From Firmicutes bacterium HGW-Firmicutes-2 (GTDB lineage: Bacteria > Bacillota > Clostridia > Lachnospirales > Vallitaleaceae), in contig PGZV01000001.1 in the NCBI GenBank assembly GCA_002841495.1, forward strand, positions 186,001-250,000: a DNA stretch of 64,000 bases, in the 5' to 3' direction. The translations under genes were made by a program, and so were the position numbers. The notes below the pieces were generated by a model that was not told the DNA's origin, ran no database searches, and saw only the letters and a list, made by a program, of their open reading frames with translations. Positions 1 through 8,145 of the stretch are shown one piece after another (the stretch's first letter is position 1; each line of letters opens with the position of its first letter).

Positions 1-33
1 GGACAACAAATGAATTCGAAGGGAGAAATAAAA

Positions 34-630
34 ATGACAAAAGAAGAATTTGTAGCAATAGGTTTAACAGAGGATATGGCAACTAAGGCGGCTGAAGCAT
101 CTCAAACAGAGCTAAAAGGTTTTATACCAAAGGTTAGGTTTGATGAGGTGAATGATGCTAAAAAGAAAGCAGAGGACGGTCTCAAGGAGAGAGATACTCA
201 GATTGAAACGTTGAAGAAGACATCTGGTGATAGCGAAACCTTAAAGGCTCAAATCGAAGAGCTTCAAAAAGCCAACAAAGAAGCTGATGAGAAGTACCAG
301 GCAGATCTAAAAGAAACGCGACTTTCTAGTGCTATTAAATTAGCTCTAACTGGCAAGGTTCATGATGATGATCTAGTGGCTGGACTGTTTGACAAGACCA
401 AGCTTATTCTTGGCGATGACGGTAAGGTGACAGGCTTAGATGAACAGTTAAGCTCTATCAAAGAATCAAAAGCTTTTCTTTTTAAGACGGAAAATAACCA
501 GAACCAAAATCAGAACCAAGGAGCTGGCTTTAGAGTTGGCGCCAATAACAACCAAAACCAAAACAATTCGGAAGGGCAAGAAGGAGGGCTTAAAAGCGCC
601 TTGTCTGCTCATTTCCAACAATCGAAATAG
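34..630 (+). CDS. Phage scaffolding protein (GP20-like)
   Basis: Probable capsid scaffold, which shapes the procapsid and is then removed. The 198-aa protein is highly charged, with a coiled coil at about residues 40-100 rich in K, E and Q, and an Asn/Gln-rich tail with repeated NQNQN. This is the usual build of GP20-family scaffolds. An ATG at 10 is in frame, but GGGAGA at 21-26 sits 7 nt before the ATG at 34, so 34 is preferred. The major capsid gene follows after 12 nt, the standard scaffold-capsid order. Portal and terminase would lie to the left, outside the window. Confidence 0.85.
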   Translation: MTKEEFVAIGLTEDMATKAAEASQTELKGFIPKVRFDEVNDAKKKAEDGLKERDTQIETLKKTSGDSETLKAQIEELQKANKEADEKYQADLKETRLSSAIKLALTGKVHDDDLVAGLFDKTKLILGDDGKVTGLDEQLSSIKESKAFLFKTENNQNQNQNQGAGFRVGANNNQNQNNSEGQEGGLKSALSAHFQQSK

Positions 631-642
631 GAGGATTAAACT

Positions 643-1599
643 ATGGCAATTACTTTACTAGAAGCAAAGAAAAACGTACAAGACGCCTTAACAATGGGTG
701 TTATCGATGAATTTAGAAAATCTAGTTTCATTTTGGATGCAATGACTTTTGATGATGCAGTATCCCCAACAGGTGGCGGTGCTACATTGACTTATGGTTA
801 TACAAGACTTACCACTCAACCAACTGCTGCATTTAGAGATGTCAACGAAGAATACACACCTAGCAACGTGGCTAAGCTACGCTACACTGCTGACCTTAAA
901 GTGTTTGGTGGATCGTTCGAGATTGATCGTATCATCGCTAATATGGGTGGTATTGTTGGTGAAGTTCAACTCAACATCGAGCAAAAAGTAAAGGCTGCTA
1001 GAGCTTTATTTAATGACACTTTCATCAATGGCGATGCTGCTGTTAATGCGAAAGCATTTGACGGACTTGAAAAAGCATTAACAGGATCCAGTACTGAGTT
1101 TGACCCAGGCACTGCAATTGATCTATCTACATCTGCAAACATTGACACCAACTACAAGTACTTCATTGATGCACTTGATGAGTTCCTTCTTGGACTTGAT
1201 GGTAAGCCAGACTTCTTGGCGGTCAATAGCAAGTTGTTAGCTAAATTAAGAGCTTGTGCAAGACGTGTGGGTACTTACTCAACAACCAGCAATGAGTGGG
1301 GTGTAAACGTAGGTGCTTATGATGGCATTACTTTGGTTGATATGGGTACAAAAGCAGGCACTAACGACAATGTAATTAGTACTGATGGCTCTACTGGCGT
1401 GACTTCTCTTTATGCTGGCCGATTAGGTATGGATGGTCTTCACGGTATTTCAATGGCTGGTCAATCACCTGTAAACATTTGGTTGCCTGATTTCTCAACT
1501 GCTGGTGCAGTTAAAAAAGGTGAAGTTGAGATGGTTGCAGCTATCGCTCTTAAAGCATCTAAAGCAGCTGGTGTTATGAGGAAAATCAAAGTTCAATAA
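643..1599 (+). CDS. Phage major capsid protein
   Basis: Main shell subunit of the phage head, 318 aa. It starts MAITLLEAKK after a strong GGAGG site. The N-terminal part (QDALTMGVIDEFRKSSFILDA), a β-rich middle and the segment GGSFEIDRIIANMGG followed by a long helix (about residues 100-125) match the HK97-fold coat proteins of Clostridia and Bacillus siphophages. There is no N-terminal scaffold domain, which fits the separate scaffold gene directly upstream. Its position between scaffold and head-completion genes makes the call firm. I did not assign an exact Pfam family. Confidence 0.9.
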   Translation: MAITLLEAKKNVQDALTMGVIDEFRKSSFILDAMTFDDAVSPTGGGATLTYGYTRLTTQPTAAFRDVNEEYTPSNVAKLRYTADLKVFGGSFEIDRIIANMGGIVGEVQLNIEQKVKAARALFNDTFINGDAAVNAKAFDGLEKALTGSSTEFDPGTAIDLSTSANIDTNYKYFIDALDEFLLGLDGKPDFLAVNSKLLAKLRACARRVGTYSTTSNEWGVNVGAYDGITLVDMGTKAGTNDNVISTDGSTGVTSLYAGRLGMDGLHGISMAGQSPVNIWLPDFSTAGAVKKGEVEMVAAIALKASKAAGVMRKIKVQ

Positions 1600-1614
1600 G
1601 AGGGGGAAAAGAAT

Positions 1615-2175
1615 ATGGCTAGAATATATTCACCCAGTCAATCCCATAGTTGTGATTATGGGGTTGACTTTATTAATGGCGTTGCAGTTGTACCCGATGC
1701 AGATACTGATGTATTAGCTTGGTTTACTTCAAAGGGATACACCGTTGTTACGGGCAAAGACGTCTTGTCACCTTGGGACTACCTCAAAGCAGAGGAATTA
1801 GCAATGTTCTCAGCTTATGCCGGCATAAACCCAACTGGATTAACAAAACTTGAGTTAGTGACACAAATTGAATCACAGTTGGAACTGATGAAAATTGAAA
1901 TAACTGAATTTACTGCAATCGATAATGTAGATGGTGGTACCGTTGCTGTTCCTACTTATGCAGATGCGGCTGCTGTTATTGCTGCATTACCTGTTTTAGT
2001 AGAATGTGACGCAGGCACAGTGTTAGTTCCTGTAACGACTTGGGTTGATACAGATACTTATGACATTGAGACTGCAGGTTCCTACACTTTTACGGCAACA
2101 ATAGGTACGCTACCCGTTCCATATGCTAATACAGGAGCATTCACTGTAACTGTAGAAGTGATTATTGCAGAGTAA
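1615..2175 (+). CDS. Phage structural protein with C-terminal Ig-like domain
   Basis: Unnamed head protein of 186 aa, likely a capsid decoration or accessory protein. Three parts are visible. Residues 1-45 form a module with the pattern IYSPSQ...GVxFxNGVA...LxWFxSKGY that recurs in the next gene. Residues 52-92 (LSPWDYLKAEELAMFSAYAG) resemble a HeH/LEM-like helical SAP-type motif. Residues 95-186 are Thr/Val-rich β-strands ending YTFTATIGTLP...FTVTVEVIIAE, typical of bacterial Ig-like domains that decorate phage surfaces. It lies 15 nt after the capsid gene with a good RBS. The decoration role is inferred from position and the Ig-like fold. Confidence 0.6.
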   Translation: MARIYSPSQSHSCDYGVDFINGVAVVPDADTDVLAWFTSKGYTVVTGKDVLSPWDYLKAEELAMFSAYAGINPTGLTKLELVTQIESQLELMKIEITEFTAIDNVDGGTVAVPTYADAAAVIAALPVLVECDAGTVLVPVTTWVDTDTYDIETAGSYTFTATIGTLPVPYANTGAFTVTVEVIIAE

Positions 2176-2188
2176 GGAGGTAAAGAAA

Positions 2189-2380
2189 ATGGCTAAAATT
2201 ATAGCACCAAATAAACAATATAACGGTGTTTCAGCCGGTGTAGCCTTTGCTAATGGGACAGGGGAGAGTGATAACCCTGTCCTTTTAGATTGGTTTAAGT
2301 CTAAGGGCTATGAAGTTGAAACTGAACAGCCTGAAATCAAGAAGGAAGTCAAAAGCAAAGCAGCAAAGAAGGGGGAATAA
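2189..2380 (+). CDS. Small phage head protein, paralogue of the preceding N-terminal module
   Basis: A 63-aa protein with a Lys/Glu-rich tail. Its first 45 residues (MAKIIAPNKQYNGVSAGVAF...NPVLLDWFKSKGYEVE) align with the N-terminal module of the previous gene, so the two share an origin. An upstream ATG at 2165 overlaps the previous gene, but AAGGAGG at 2174-2180 lies 8 nt before the ATG at 2189, which decides the start. Function unknown. Its place between capsid and connector genes suggests a head-associated protein. Confidence 0.6.
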   Translation: MAKIIAPNKQYNGVSAGVAFANGTGESDNPVLLDWFKSKGYEVETEQPEIKKEVKSKAAKKGE

Positions 2381-2383
2381 CTC

Positions 2384-2707
2384 ATGATCTATGCTACTAG
2401 TCAAGAATTGAGCGAAGAGCTGCTAGAGTTAGCTAGTAGCAAAGTGGATGAACTCACCTTTAACCGGATAGTGGAAATAGGCTTTGATAACCTGTCAGAT
2501 TTTCAGAAAGACAAGGTCATTAAGGCCACGTTAGCCCAAGCTCAGCACTACGAGGACTATGGAACAGATGTGGCCAGCTTGTCTGGATTCAATGTGTCTG
2601 GTCTAAGCATGTCTTTTAAAGACAACGGACCGGTACCAACAGGCGTTAGTCCTGTAGCTTATAGTCACCTAACTCAATCAGGTCTAATGTACCGGGGGTG
2701 GTTTTAA
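2384..2707 (+). CDS. Phage head-tail connector / adaptor protein
   Basis: Probable adaptor that binds below the portal ring, 107 aa. The all-helical N-terminal two thirds (SQELSEELLELASSKVDELTFNRI...QKDKVIKATLAQAQHYEDYG) followed by a loop with GLSMSFKDN is the usual layout of gp6/gp15-type connectors of siphophages, and the gene sits where they sit, right before the head-closure gene. The stop overlaps the next start as TAATG, so the two are translationally coupled. The family was assigned by architecture and synteny. Confidence 0.65.
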   Translation: MIYATSQELSEELLELASSKVDELTFNRIVEIGFDNLSDFQKDKVIKATLAQAQHYEDYGTDVASLSGFNVSGLSMSFKDNGPVPTGVSPVAYSHLTQSGLMYRGWF

Positions 2708-3042
2708 TGAAACTTCCAAAGCTTCCACCTTATTTGTTTAATCAAGAATGGGAAGTCAACATGGACCAAGACGGATTAAGTGAAGATGGTGAGCCACTGT
2801 CAGCGGTAACTGTTACATCTAAGTTTTGGTTTTCGGATAAACCACATCAGGTGATGGACGCAGAGAAGCGCCTTATTCGTCTTGAGGGTACATTGACAAT
2901 ACCAGGTGACTTATTCCCTGCCTTTGCCCAATTGACGACAGGAACCGCTATAAGAGGCGATAAGAGCTATAAAGTATATCGTTGCAAGCGTCCACGGAAT
3001 CCTGATGGCAGTGTTTACGCCACGATAATGGAGTTGATGTAA
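2707..3042 (+). CDS. Phage head closure / minor capsid protein
   Basis: A 111-aa protein, mostly β-strand (TSKFWFSDKPHQVMDAEKRL, GTLTIPGDLFP, GDKSYKVYRCKRP), in the position of the head-closure (stopper) protein that plugs the connector after packaging. A GTG at 2698 is in frame. However, GGGGGTGG just upstream and the TAATG overlap with the previous stop favour the ATG at 2707. The stop again overlaps the next start, so this is part of a tightly coupled run of head-completion genes. No enzyme motif is visible. Confidence 0.6.
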   Translation: MKLPKLPPYLFNQEWEVNMDQDGLSEDGEPLSAVTVTSKFWFSDKPHQVMDAEKRLIRLEGTLTIPGDLFPAFAQLTTGTAIRGDKSYKVYRCKRPRNPDGSVYATIMELM

Positions 3043-3413
3043 TGCAAGTCAGAGTTAAGATGAATAAGAATGTAATGGCCATGCTGACCAAGGCTACAAG
3101 CACAGCTCTAACTCAAACCGCAGAGGCCATTAAAACAGATGTGATATCTAAAAACATCATGCCTTTTGATGATGGTACCATGCAGAATGAGAGTGTATTC
3201 ATTGACGATTCAAAGGCGAACACAGGCATTGTATTGTTAAGTGTCGATACGCCATATGCAAGACGCTTGTACTTTCATCCTGAATACAACTTTAGCACTG
3301 AAGAAAACCCAAATGCACAAGGGCTATGGTTTGAGCCTTGGATCAGTGGTGAACATAAAAATCTTGCCATGAAAGCATTCAGGGAAAATTACAAACGATT
3401 AACGGGGGTGTGA
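3042..3413 (+). CDS. Phage minor capsid protein (Minor_capsid_2-like)
   Basis: A 123-aa protein matching the minor capsid family found between stopper and tail-terminator genes in Clostridia and Listeria phages. It has an N-terminal helix with ALTQTAEAIKTDV, a central DGTMQNESVFID, and the aromatic segment YARRLYFHPEYNFSTEENPNAQ followed by LWFEPWISGE. This fits the HK97 gp10-like tail-completion fold. It overlaps its upstream neighbour by one base (TAATG). Confidence 0.7.
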   Translation: MQVRVKMNKNVMAMLTKATSTALTQTAEAIKTDVISKNIMPFDDGTMQNESVFIDDSKANTGIVLLSVDTPYARRLYFHPEYNFSTEENPNAQGLWFEPWISGEHKNLAMKAFRENYKRLTGV

Positions 3414-3414
3414 A

Positions 3415-3804
3415 ATGACATTAAAAGTTATTAGAGATTGGCTTAAACCCCAAATTGCAGGTTTAAACACGGCTTTTATCGGTCGTACTGACCCAACGAA
3501 AGAGAAGGTGATCTGCATCTACCCTCTATCGACTAGCACAGATTTGCCGGCTATTGGTGGGAATGATAACAAGTCCTACAGAACGAAGGGTATCCGGATT
3601 TTGATAGGGTGGTCTAAAAACTGTGATACATCAGAGCAAGTAGCACAAAACATCTACGATATCTTTAATGGCCAAAGCGCCACGATAGATGGGAAAGATG
3701 TTTTTTTTAAAATGAAAACAGATGAACCAGTTGGAGTCGGTGCAAATGATCACGACATCTACGAGTTCGTCATTAACTTAGAAATGACAATTAAGGAAGG
3801 ATGA
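3415..3804 (+). CDS. Phage tail terminator-like protein (Minor_capsid_3-like)
   Basis: A 129-aa protein with the α/β layout of tail-terminator proteins, which cap the tail tube and join it to the head. An N-terminal helix (VIRDWLKPQIAGLN) and strands (KVICIYPL, IRILIGWSKN) precede a conserved helix (TSEQVAQNIYDIFNG) and a final strand EFVINLEMTI. It comes directly before the tail-tube gene, as in related phages, and one base separates it from the upstream stop. Confidence 0.65.
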   Translation: MTLKVIRDWLKPQIAGLNTAFIGRTDPTKEKVICIYPLSTSTDLPAIGGNDNKSYRTKGIRILIGWSKNCDTSEQVAQNIYDIFNGQSATIDGKDVFFKMKTDEPVGVGANDHDIYEFVINLEMTIKEG

Positions 3805-3810
3805 TAAATA

Positions 3811-4488
3811 ATGGCAATATTATTAGCATTAGGTTCCCTTGGTACGGCCGGTACGACTAGTGTCACCGGACTAACAAGTGGTAAGAAATATAAAGTCACA
3901 AGCAGCGGTTTTGTGTTCCCAGTATTATCGGGAGGCACGTTAGGTGTAGCTGGTTCAAGTGTTGCTTATGCAGACTTAGACGCATTAGTTGGAACAAGTA
4001 TTACTGGTTTAACAGATGGTCAGGTTTACCTGGTACAAGAGGTTACATCAGCAACAATCAGAAGTGGTGTTAACCCTGTTAATGCAATCACTTTTGGCGT
4101 CAACATGGCCGGTAGAACAGGGAGTACTTTCACGGTTGTAAAAGATGCAGTATCCTTGTCTATCGCAATTAATGGACAAATTGAAGAATGGAATCCAATG
4201 GATCAAGCAGGATGGGGTCGTAAGCTCATGACCGCGAAGTCCTTGTCTGTATCCATGGGTGGTAAAAGAAATTACGGAGACCCTGGTAATGATTATGTTG
4301 CAGGTGTTGCTCTTAAAAACGGACAGGATTGTAATAGTCAAATGCAAATTACTTTCCCCAACGGTGATACTCTCATGTTTGATTGTATCATCAATGTGTC
4401 TTCGCTCGGCGGAGAGTCCACGGCTATTGATGCGATGGAGTGGGAAGCACTCAGTGATGGTGCTCCAACTTACACACCATTAGCGTAA
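3811..4488 (+). CDS. Phage major tail tube protein with N-terminal extension
   Basis: Subunit of the tail tube, 225 aa. Residues from about 105 (FTVVKDAVSLSIAINGQIEEWNPMDQ...) to the end form the β-rich tube domain, and the gene lies between terminator and chaperone genes, where tail tube genes sit. The first ~90 residues look like an added domain with two similar units: GTTSVTGLTSGKKYKVTS and GTSITGLTDGQVYLVQEV. Such extra domains often face outward as decoration. A hairpin terminator follows, suggesting this abundant protein ends a strongly expressed sub-operon. Confidence 0.75.
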   Translation: MAILLALGSLGTAGTTSVTGLTSGKKYKVTSSGFVFPVLSGGTLGVAGSSVAYADLDALVGTSITGLTDGQVYLVQEVTSATIRSGVNPVNAITFGVNMAGRTGSTFTVVKDAVSLSIAINGQIEEWNPMDQAGWGRKLMTAKSLSVSMGGKRNYGDPGNDYVAGVALKNGQDCNSQMQITFPNGDTLMFDCIINVSSLGGESTAIDAMEWEALSDGAPTYTPLA

Positions 4489-4498
4489 CAGTCAACTT

Positions 4499-4520
4499 AA
4501 GGGGCCTTAGTGCCCCTTTT
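4499..4520 (+). terminator. Terminator after tail tube gene
   Basis: A perfect 7-bp stem AAGGGGC/GCCCCTT with loop CTTAGT, ending in TTTT. It separates the head/tube genes from the tail-assembly genes and probably lowers downstream expression relative to tail tube. Confidence 0.75.
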
Positions 4521-4552
4521 AATTTTACCTAAAATCGAAGGGAATGTGACCT

Positions 4553-4900
4553 ATGTCAAATATTATAGATATCTCTAGCAGAATTACTAATCAACAACCC
4601 ATGATTCGCGTTACTGATGACTTAGTAGTAACAGTTAATAACCGAAAAAGCACCATTTTGAATATGCAATTGATGATAAAAGAAGCTGAAAAGAAAGCTA
4701 AAAAAGCAGGAGATGAATACGATGAATTGGCATTCATGGACAAAGTTTTATCGATGTTGATTGGCCAAAAATCACTAGATAGCATAAATGAAATGGACTT
4801 ACCTCTTCCGGAGTATAAGATCATTTACAGTGCCATTATGGCTTCTGCTACAGGGCAATCATTAGAAGAGGTTGAAAAAGACCAACGATTTCAACAATAA
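4553..4900 (+). CDS. Tail assembly chaperone (gpG-like)
   Basis: A 115-aa, mostly helical protein between tail tube and tape measure, the standard place for the G part of the tail assembly chaperone that coats tape measure protein before tube polymerisation. Visible features are VTDDLVVTVNNRKSTIL, then a Lys/Glu helix (KEAEKKAKKAGDEYDELAFMDKVLSMLIG), then a C-terminal helix. It overlaps the next reading frame by 29 nt. In many phages such an overlap makes a G-T fusion by ribosomal frameshifting. Confidence 0.7.
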   Translation: MSNIIDISSRITNQQPMIRVTDDLVVTVNNRKSTILNMQLMIKEAEKKAKKAGDEYDELAFMDKVLSMLIGQKSLDSINEMDLPLPEYKIIYSAIMASATGQSLEEVEKDQRFQQ

Positions 4901-5240
4901 CGAAAGCTATTATGATCTATTCGATGATTGGGATTTGATAGAGTCAAGCTTTTGGAAGCAATATGGTATAAGGCTAAGGTCAGATGATGATCTAACGTGG
5001 CCTGAGTTCTCATCCTTGTTATCAGGACTAATGCACGATACACCTCTTGGCTCTGTTGTAGCTATTAGAGCCGAAAGTGATTCAAAGGTCATCAAGAACT
5101 TTTCCAAGGACCAAAAGAGAATACGAAGTGAATGGATACTTAAAAGGAATGCAAAGCTTATGGAAGACCCTGTTGCATACAATCAATATTGGGAGAAAAT
5201 GCAAGAGGCTTTCAAGTCTGCATTCAGTGTAGATAAATAA
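4872..5240 (+). CDS. Gp15-family tail assembly protein (T-like part)
   Basis: A 122-aa reading frame resembling the Gp15 family of Listeria and Clostridia siphophages. The key segments are DWDLIESSFWKQYGIRLRS, LTWPEFSSLLSGLMHDTPLG, VVAIRAE and QKRIRSEW. The only in-frame start is a TTG at 4872 with no clear RBS. The frame is open only from 4866, inside the end of the upstream gene. It may therefore be reached by translational coupling, or by a +1 or -2 frameshift near the A5 run at 4875-4879, giving a G-T fusion. The family call is stronger than the start. Confidence 0.65.
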   Translation: MKKTNDFNNNESYYDLFDDWDLIESSFWKQYGIRLRSDDDLTWPEFSSLLSGLMHDTPLGSVVAIRAESDSKVIKNFSKDQKRIRSEWILKRNAKLMEDPVAYNQYWEKMQEAFKSAFSVDK

Positions 5241-5271
5241 AAATATAAATAAGGGAAGGAGGTAAATACAT

Positions 5272-7794
5272 ATGAGTACAGAAGTTGGAAGAATAGATCT
5301 TGGATTAGATATTAATAAGCAGATGTTTAATAGTCAGCTGCAAGGCATATCAAGAGATGCTTCAGCTAAGACTAAAACAGTCTTTGCTGGTCTTGGTAGG
5401 ACTATTGGTCTTACACTTGGTGCAGCTGCTGTTATCGGATTTGTAAAGTCATCCATAGGCCTTGGAAGTGCATTAGGTGAAGTTCAGAACGTTACAGACA
5501 CTGTATTCCCTAGAATGGGTTCACAGGTTGATAGTTTTGCTCAAAACGCCATTGCCCAGTTTGGATTGTCAGAATTAGCAGCTAAGAGATACATGGGACA
5601 AATGGGAGCTATGTCAAGCTCTATGGGAATGACGGAAAAAGCATCTTACGATATGGCATCAGCAGTAGCAGGACTTGCAGGGGATGTATCATCCTTTTAT
5701 GATATGTCAAGTGATGAAGCGTACACTAAGCTTAAATCAATATGGACTGGTGAGACGGAATCATTAAAGGATTTAGGTGTAATGATGGATCAGGCGTCTC
5801 TTGATCAGTACGCTATGGCCAATGGCTTTGGTAAGAATACAAGAGCTATGACTCAACAGGAAAAATTATTGCTAAGGTATCAATATGTAATGTCGAGATT
5901 GTCGCATGCCCAAGGTGACTTTGCAAAGACAAGTGACAGTTGGGCCAATCAGACGAGGGTTCTAAGCCTTCAATTCGAATCTCTTAAAGCAACATTAGGA
6001 CAAGGCTTTATCTCTCTTTTTAAACCGATACTTACAGGATTAAATCTAATAATAGGTAAACTTACAATAGCAGCTCAATACTTTAAAGCTTTTACTTCAC
6101 TTTTATTTGGTGGAGATGAATCGCAAGAGGATATTGCAAGTGCTGCTGCTAAGGCCAATGAATCGTTAGGTGGTATGGCAGATGGTACGGAAGGCGTAGG
6201 AAGTGCAGTTAAAGAAGCAGGTAAAGCAATTAAGGGTTCTTTAGCATCCTTTGACCAGTTAAATCTCATTGGCCAGAATGCAGCTGATAGTCTTGGTGGT
6301 ATATCTTCAGGTATTGGTGACGTAGGTGGTGTTGATTTTGGTGAATTAGTTACCGGTGATCTTGCCTTACCTGATCTTGATAAATATAAAGAAGCAATAA
6401 AAGACTTTGCAAAAGAGTACAAATTCGAACTGGGTACCATAAGCGGTTCTCTTGTTAATTTTAAAGATACTCTAGGTGGCTACATAGAAAATATTGGCAA
6501 GTTAAAGGATCTCTTATTTGGTAATGCCGGTGGAAGCAATTGGTTTACTAAATGGTTAGCCTCTAATATATCAGGCCAAATAAATACCATGTCCTCTATG
6601 ATAGGCATAACGTCTGCAAATCTTGAAATACTGCATAATATACTTGCAGGTGATTGGAATAATGCACAGGGCTTTGAGAAGTTAATAGGTAGTGCCACAG
6701 ACTTAATGCTTGCTTTCTTTGAATCATTCTTGCCACCTGAAATGTATGCCAATATTGAGAAAGTGGTTTTAAACTTTGAAGGAATGTGGAAAACACTCAG
6801 AGGTCAAATCATAAAGTATGGTGACCCCACAAAGTTAGAATTTACCGATTTCTTGGAATTTTTCAAGGATGAATTTGAACGACAACTTGCGAAGATATTA
6901 CCGGCTAAGTTCTGGAGAATTGGATGGGACATTAAGCAAAAGTTTAAAGAAGGTTATGGCCCTGCAGCTTCAACCTTTACTGAGTTTCTTGAACAATTAA
7001 AAATAGACTTTGACACATATGTAAAGAACCTTTTACCAGTTAGATTTTTTAATCTTGGTAAGGATATTATGACAGAGTTTGGAAAAAGCTTTGGACCGTT
7101 TGTACCTTACTTTGGTGGAATCATAGATGCTGGAAAAGAAGAAGCAGAAAAAAGTATGGTATCTATGTTAGCTACTCTAGGGAAGACGGTGCTTGATGGT
7201 GTGCCAACACTTAAAGGAAATACTACCCTACTTAGTGAAGGAGCTGTGGAAGGTCTTAGGGGATTAGTCACAGGTTTTAATGAGATATGGAAAACTTTAG
7301 GTATAGATTCAGAGCGTGGCTTAAAAGAAGTAGGGAATGCTATCATACGACAAGTAAATAAGATAATAGTGTCTTTAAATGGTTTTATAAGAGATTACAA
7401 TTCAATAGGCTTTAGTATTCCAGATGTAAAAATAGGTGACAAGGTAATAAAAGGGTTCGACTTTAGAGTTCCGCAAATGCCTAGTATGTCATATATTCCA
7501 GCTCTTGCAAAAGGTGGATTAGCTTCAGCACCTACCTTAGCTATGGTTGGTGACAATAAGAATGCAAGAATTGATCCTGAGGTAATTGCGCCTTTATCTA
7601 AGTTAGAATCTATTATGGGTAGTGGTGGACAACAAAAAGTAGTAGAAGCAATTATGATGCTAATAGATGTCCTCGAAAACAAGGATTTCTCAGTAGAATT
7701 AGACGGTGAAAAGCTTAATCGAAGGCTTGCATCATACAACAAGAAAGAAAGCGGTCGAGTAGGTAGAAATTTAGTCACGATAGGAGGTGTGTAA
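5272..7794 (+). CDS. Phage tail tape measure protein
   Basis: Tape measure protein, 840 aa, which sets tail length and passes through the tube during DNA ejection. It has a Gly/Ala-rich hydrophobic stretch near residues 40-65 (GLGRTIGLTLGAAAVIGFV) and another at about 235-275. A TMP core is at 80-225 (FGLSELAAKRYMGQMG, SMGMTEKASYDMASAVAGLA, KLKSIWTGETESLKDLG). By the general ~0.15 nm per residue rule the tail would be about 125 nm, typical for a siphovirus. No peptidoglycan hydrolase domain is recognisable. A strong AAGGAGG site precedes the ATG. Confidence 0.9.
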   Translation: MSTEVGRIDLGLDINKQMFNSQLQGISRDASAKTKTVFAGLGRTIGLTLGAAAVIGFVKSSIGLGSALGEVQNVTDTVFPRMGSQVDSFAQNAIAQFGLSELAAKRYMGQMGAMSSSMGMTEKASYDMASAVAGLAGDVSSFYDMSSDEAYTKLKSIWTGETESLKDLGVMMDQASLDQYAMANGFGKNTRAMTQQEKLLLRYQYVMSRLSHAQGDFAKTSDSWANQTRVLSLQFESLKATLGQGFISLFKPILTGLNLIIGKLTIAAQYFKAFTSLLFGGDESQEDIASAAAKANESLGGMADGTEGVGSAVKEAGKAIKGSLASFDQLNLIGQNAADSLGGISSGIGDVGGVDFGELVTGDLALPDLDKYKEAIKDFAKEYKFELGTISGSLVNFKDTLGGYIENIGKLKDLLFGNAGGSNWFTKWLASNISGQINTMSSMIGITSANLEILHNILAGDWNNAQGFEKLIGSATDLMLAFFESFLPPEMYANIEKVVLNFEGMWKTLRGQIIKYGDPTKLEFTDFLEFFKDEFERQLAKILPAKFWRIGWDIKQKFKEGYGPAASTFTEFLEQLKIDFDTYVKNLLPVRFFNLGKDIMTEFGKSFGPFVPYFGGIIDAGKEEAEKSMVSMLATLGKTVLDGVPTLKGNTTLLSEGAVEGLRGLVTGFNEIWKTLGIDSERGLKEVGNAIIRQVNKIIVSLNGFIRDYNSIGFSIPDVKIGDKVIKGFDFRVPQMPSMSYIPALAKGGLASAPTLAMVGDNKNARIDPEVIAPLSKLESIMGSGGQQKVVEAIMMLIDVLENKDFSVELDGEKLNRRLASYNKKESGRVGRNLVTIGGV

Positions 7795-7795
7795 A

Positions 7796-8143
7796 ATGTT
7801 AATAGTAGCAGGTGTTTCTGTTCCAGAAGGGACAACAACAGTTTTTGAACCAACACTCAATACTCAAGTTAAGTCAGCTGAAAGAAATTCTGATGGTAGA
7901 GTGCTAAGAGAAACCTTACCTGACAAATGGACTTTAAATTGTGAGTGGGAATTCCCAGATGAAACAGCATCGAAAGACTGGTTCAATCATTTGAAAAGCT
8001 TGACTAGGATAGATTTCAGCATGACGTTTAGTGCCCCTACAGGTGCTGATGTTACCTCAACATTTTACATATCACCGATAACTGCCAAGATGATTACTCT
8101 AGGTTATTATAAGAACCTTAAATGTACTTTCGTGGAGGTGTAA
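7796..8143 (+). CDS. Phage tail protein (DUF6711-like)
   Basis: A 115-aa β-rich protein between tape measure and the large tail-tip protein. Motifs include LIVAGVSVPEG, NSDGRVLRETLPDKWTLNCEWEFP and STFYISPITAKMI. Small proteins of this size and pattern occupy the distal-tail position in Clostridia prophages. I recognise a resemblance to DUF6711 but cannot confirm it. A GTG at 7787 is in frame, but AGGAGG sits just upstream of the ATG at 7796, which is the likely start. Confidence 0.55.
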   Translation: MLIVAGVSVPEGTTTVFEPTLNTQVKSAERNSDGRVLRETLPDKWTLNCEWEFPDETASKDWFNHLKSLTRIDFSMTFSAPTGADVTSTFYISPITAKMITLGYYKNLKCTFVEV

Positions 8144-8145
8144 TC

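Noticed and set aside
4048-4347. A 99-codon minus-strand frame inside the tail tube gene
   Set aside because: Antisense shadow of a well supported gene, with no RBS and no protein-like features. The many other antisense frames were dropped for the same reason.
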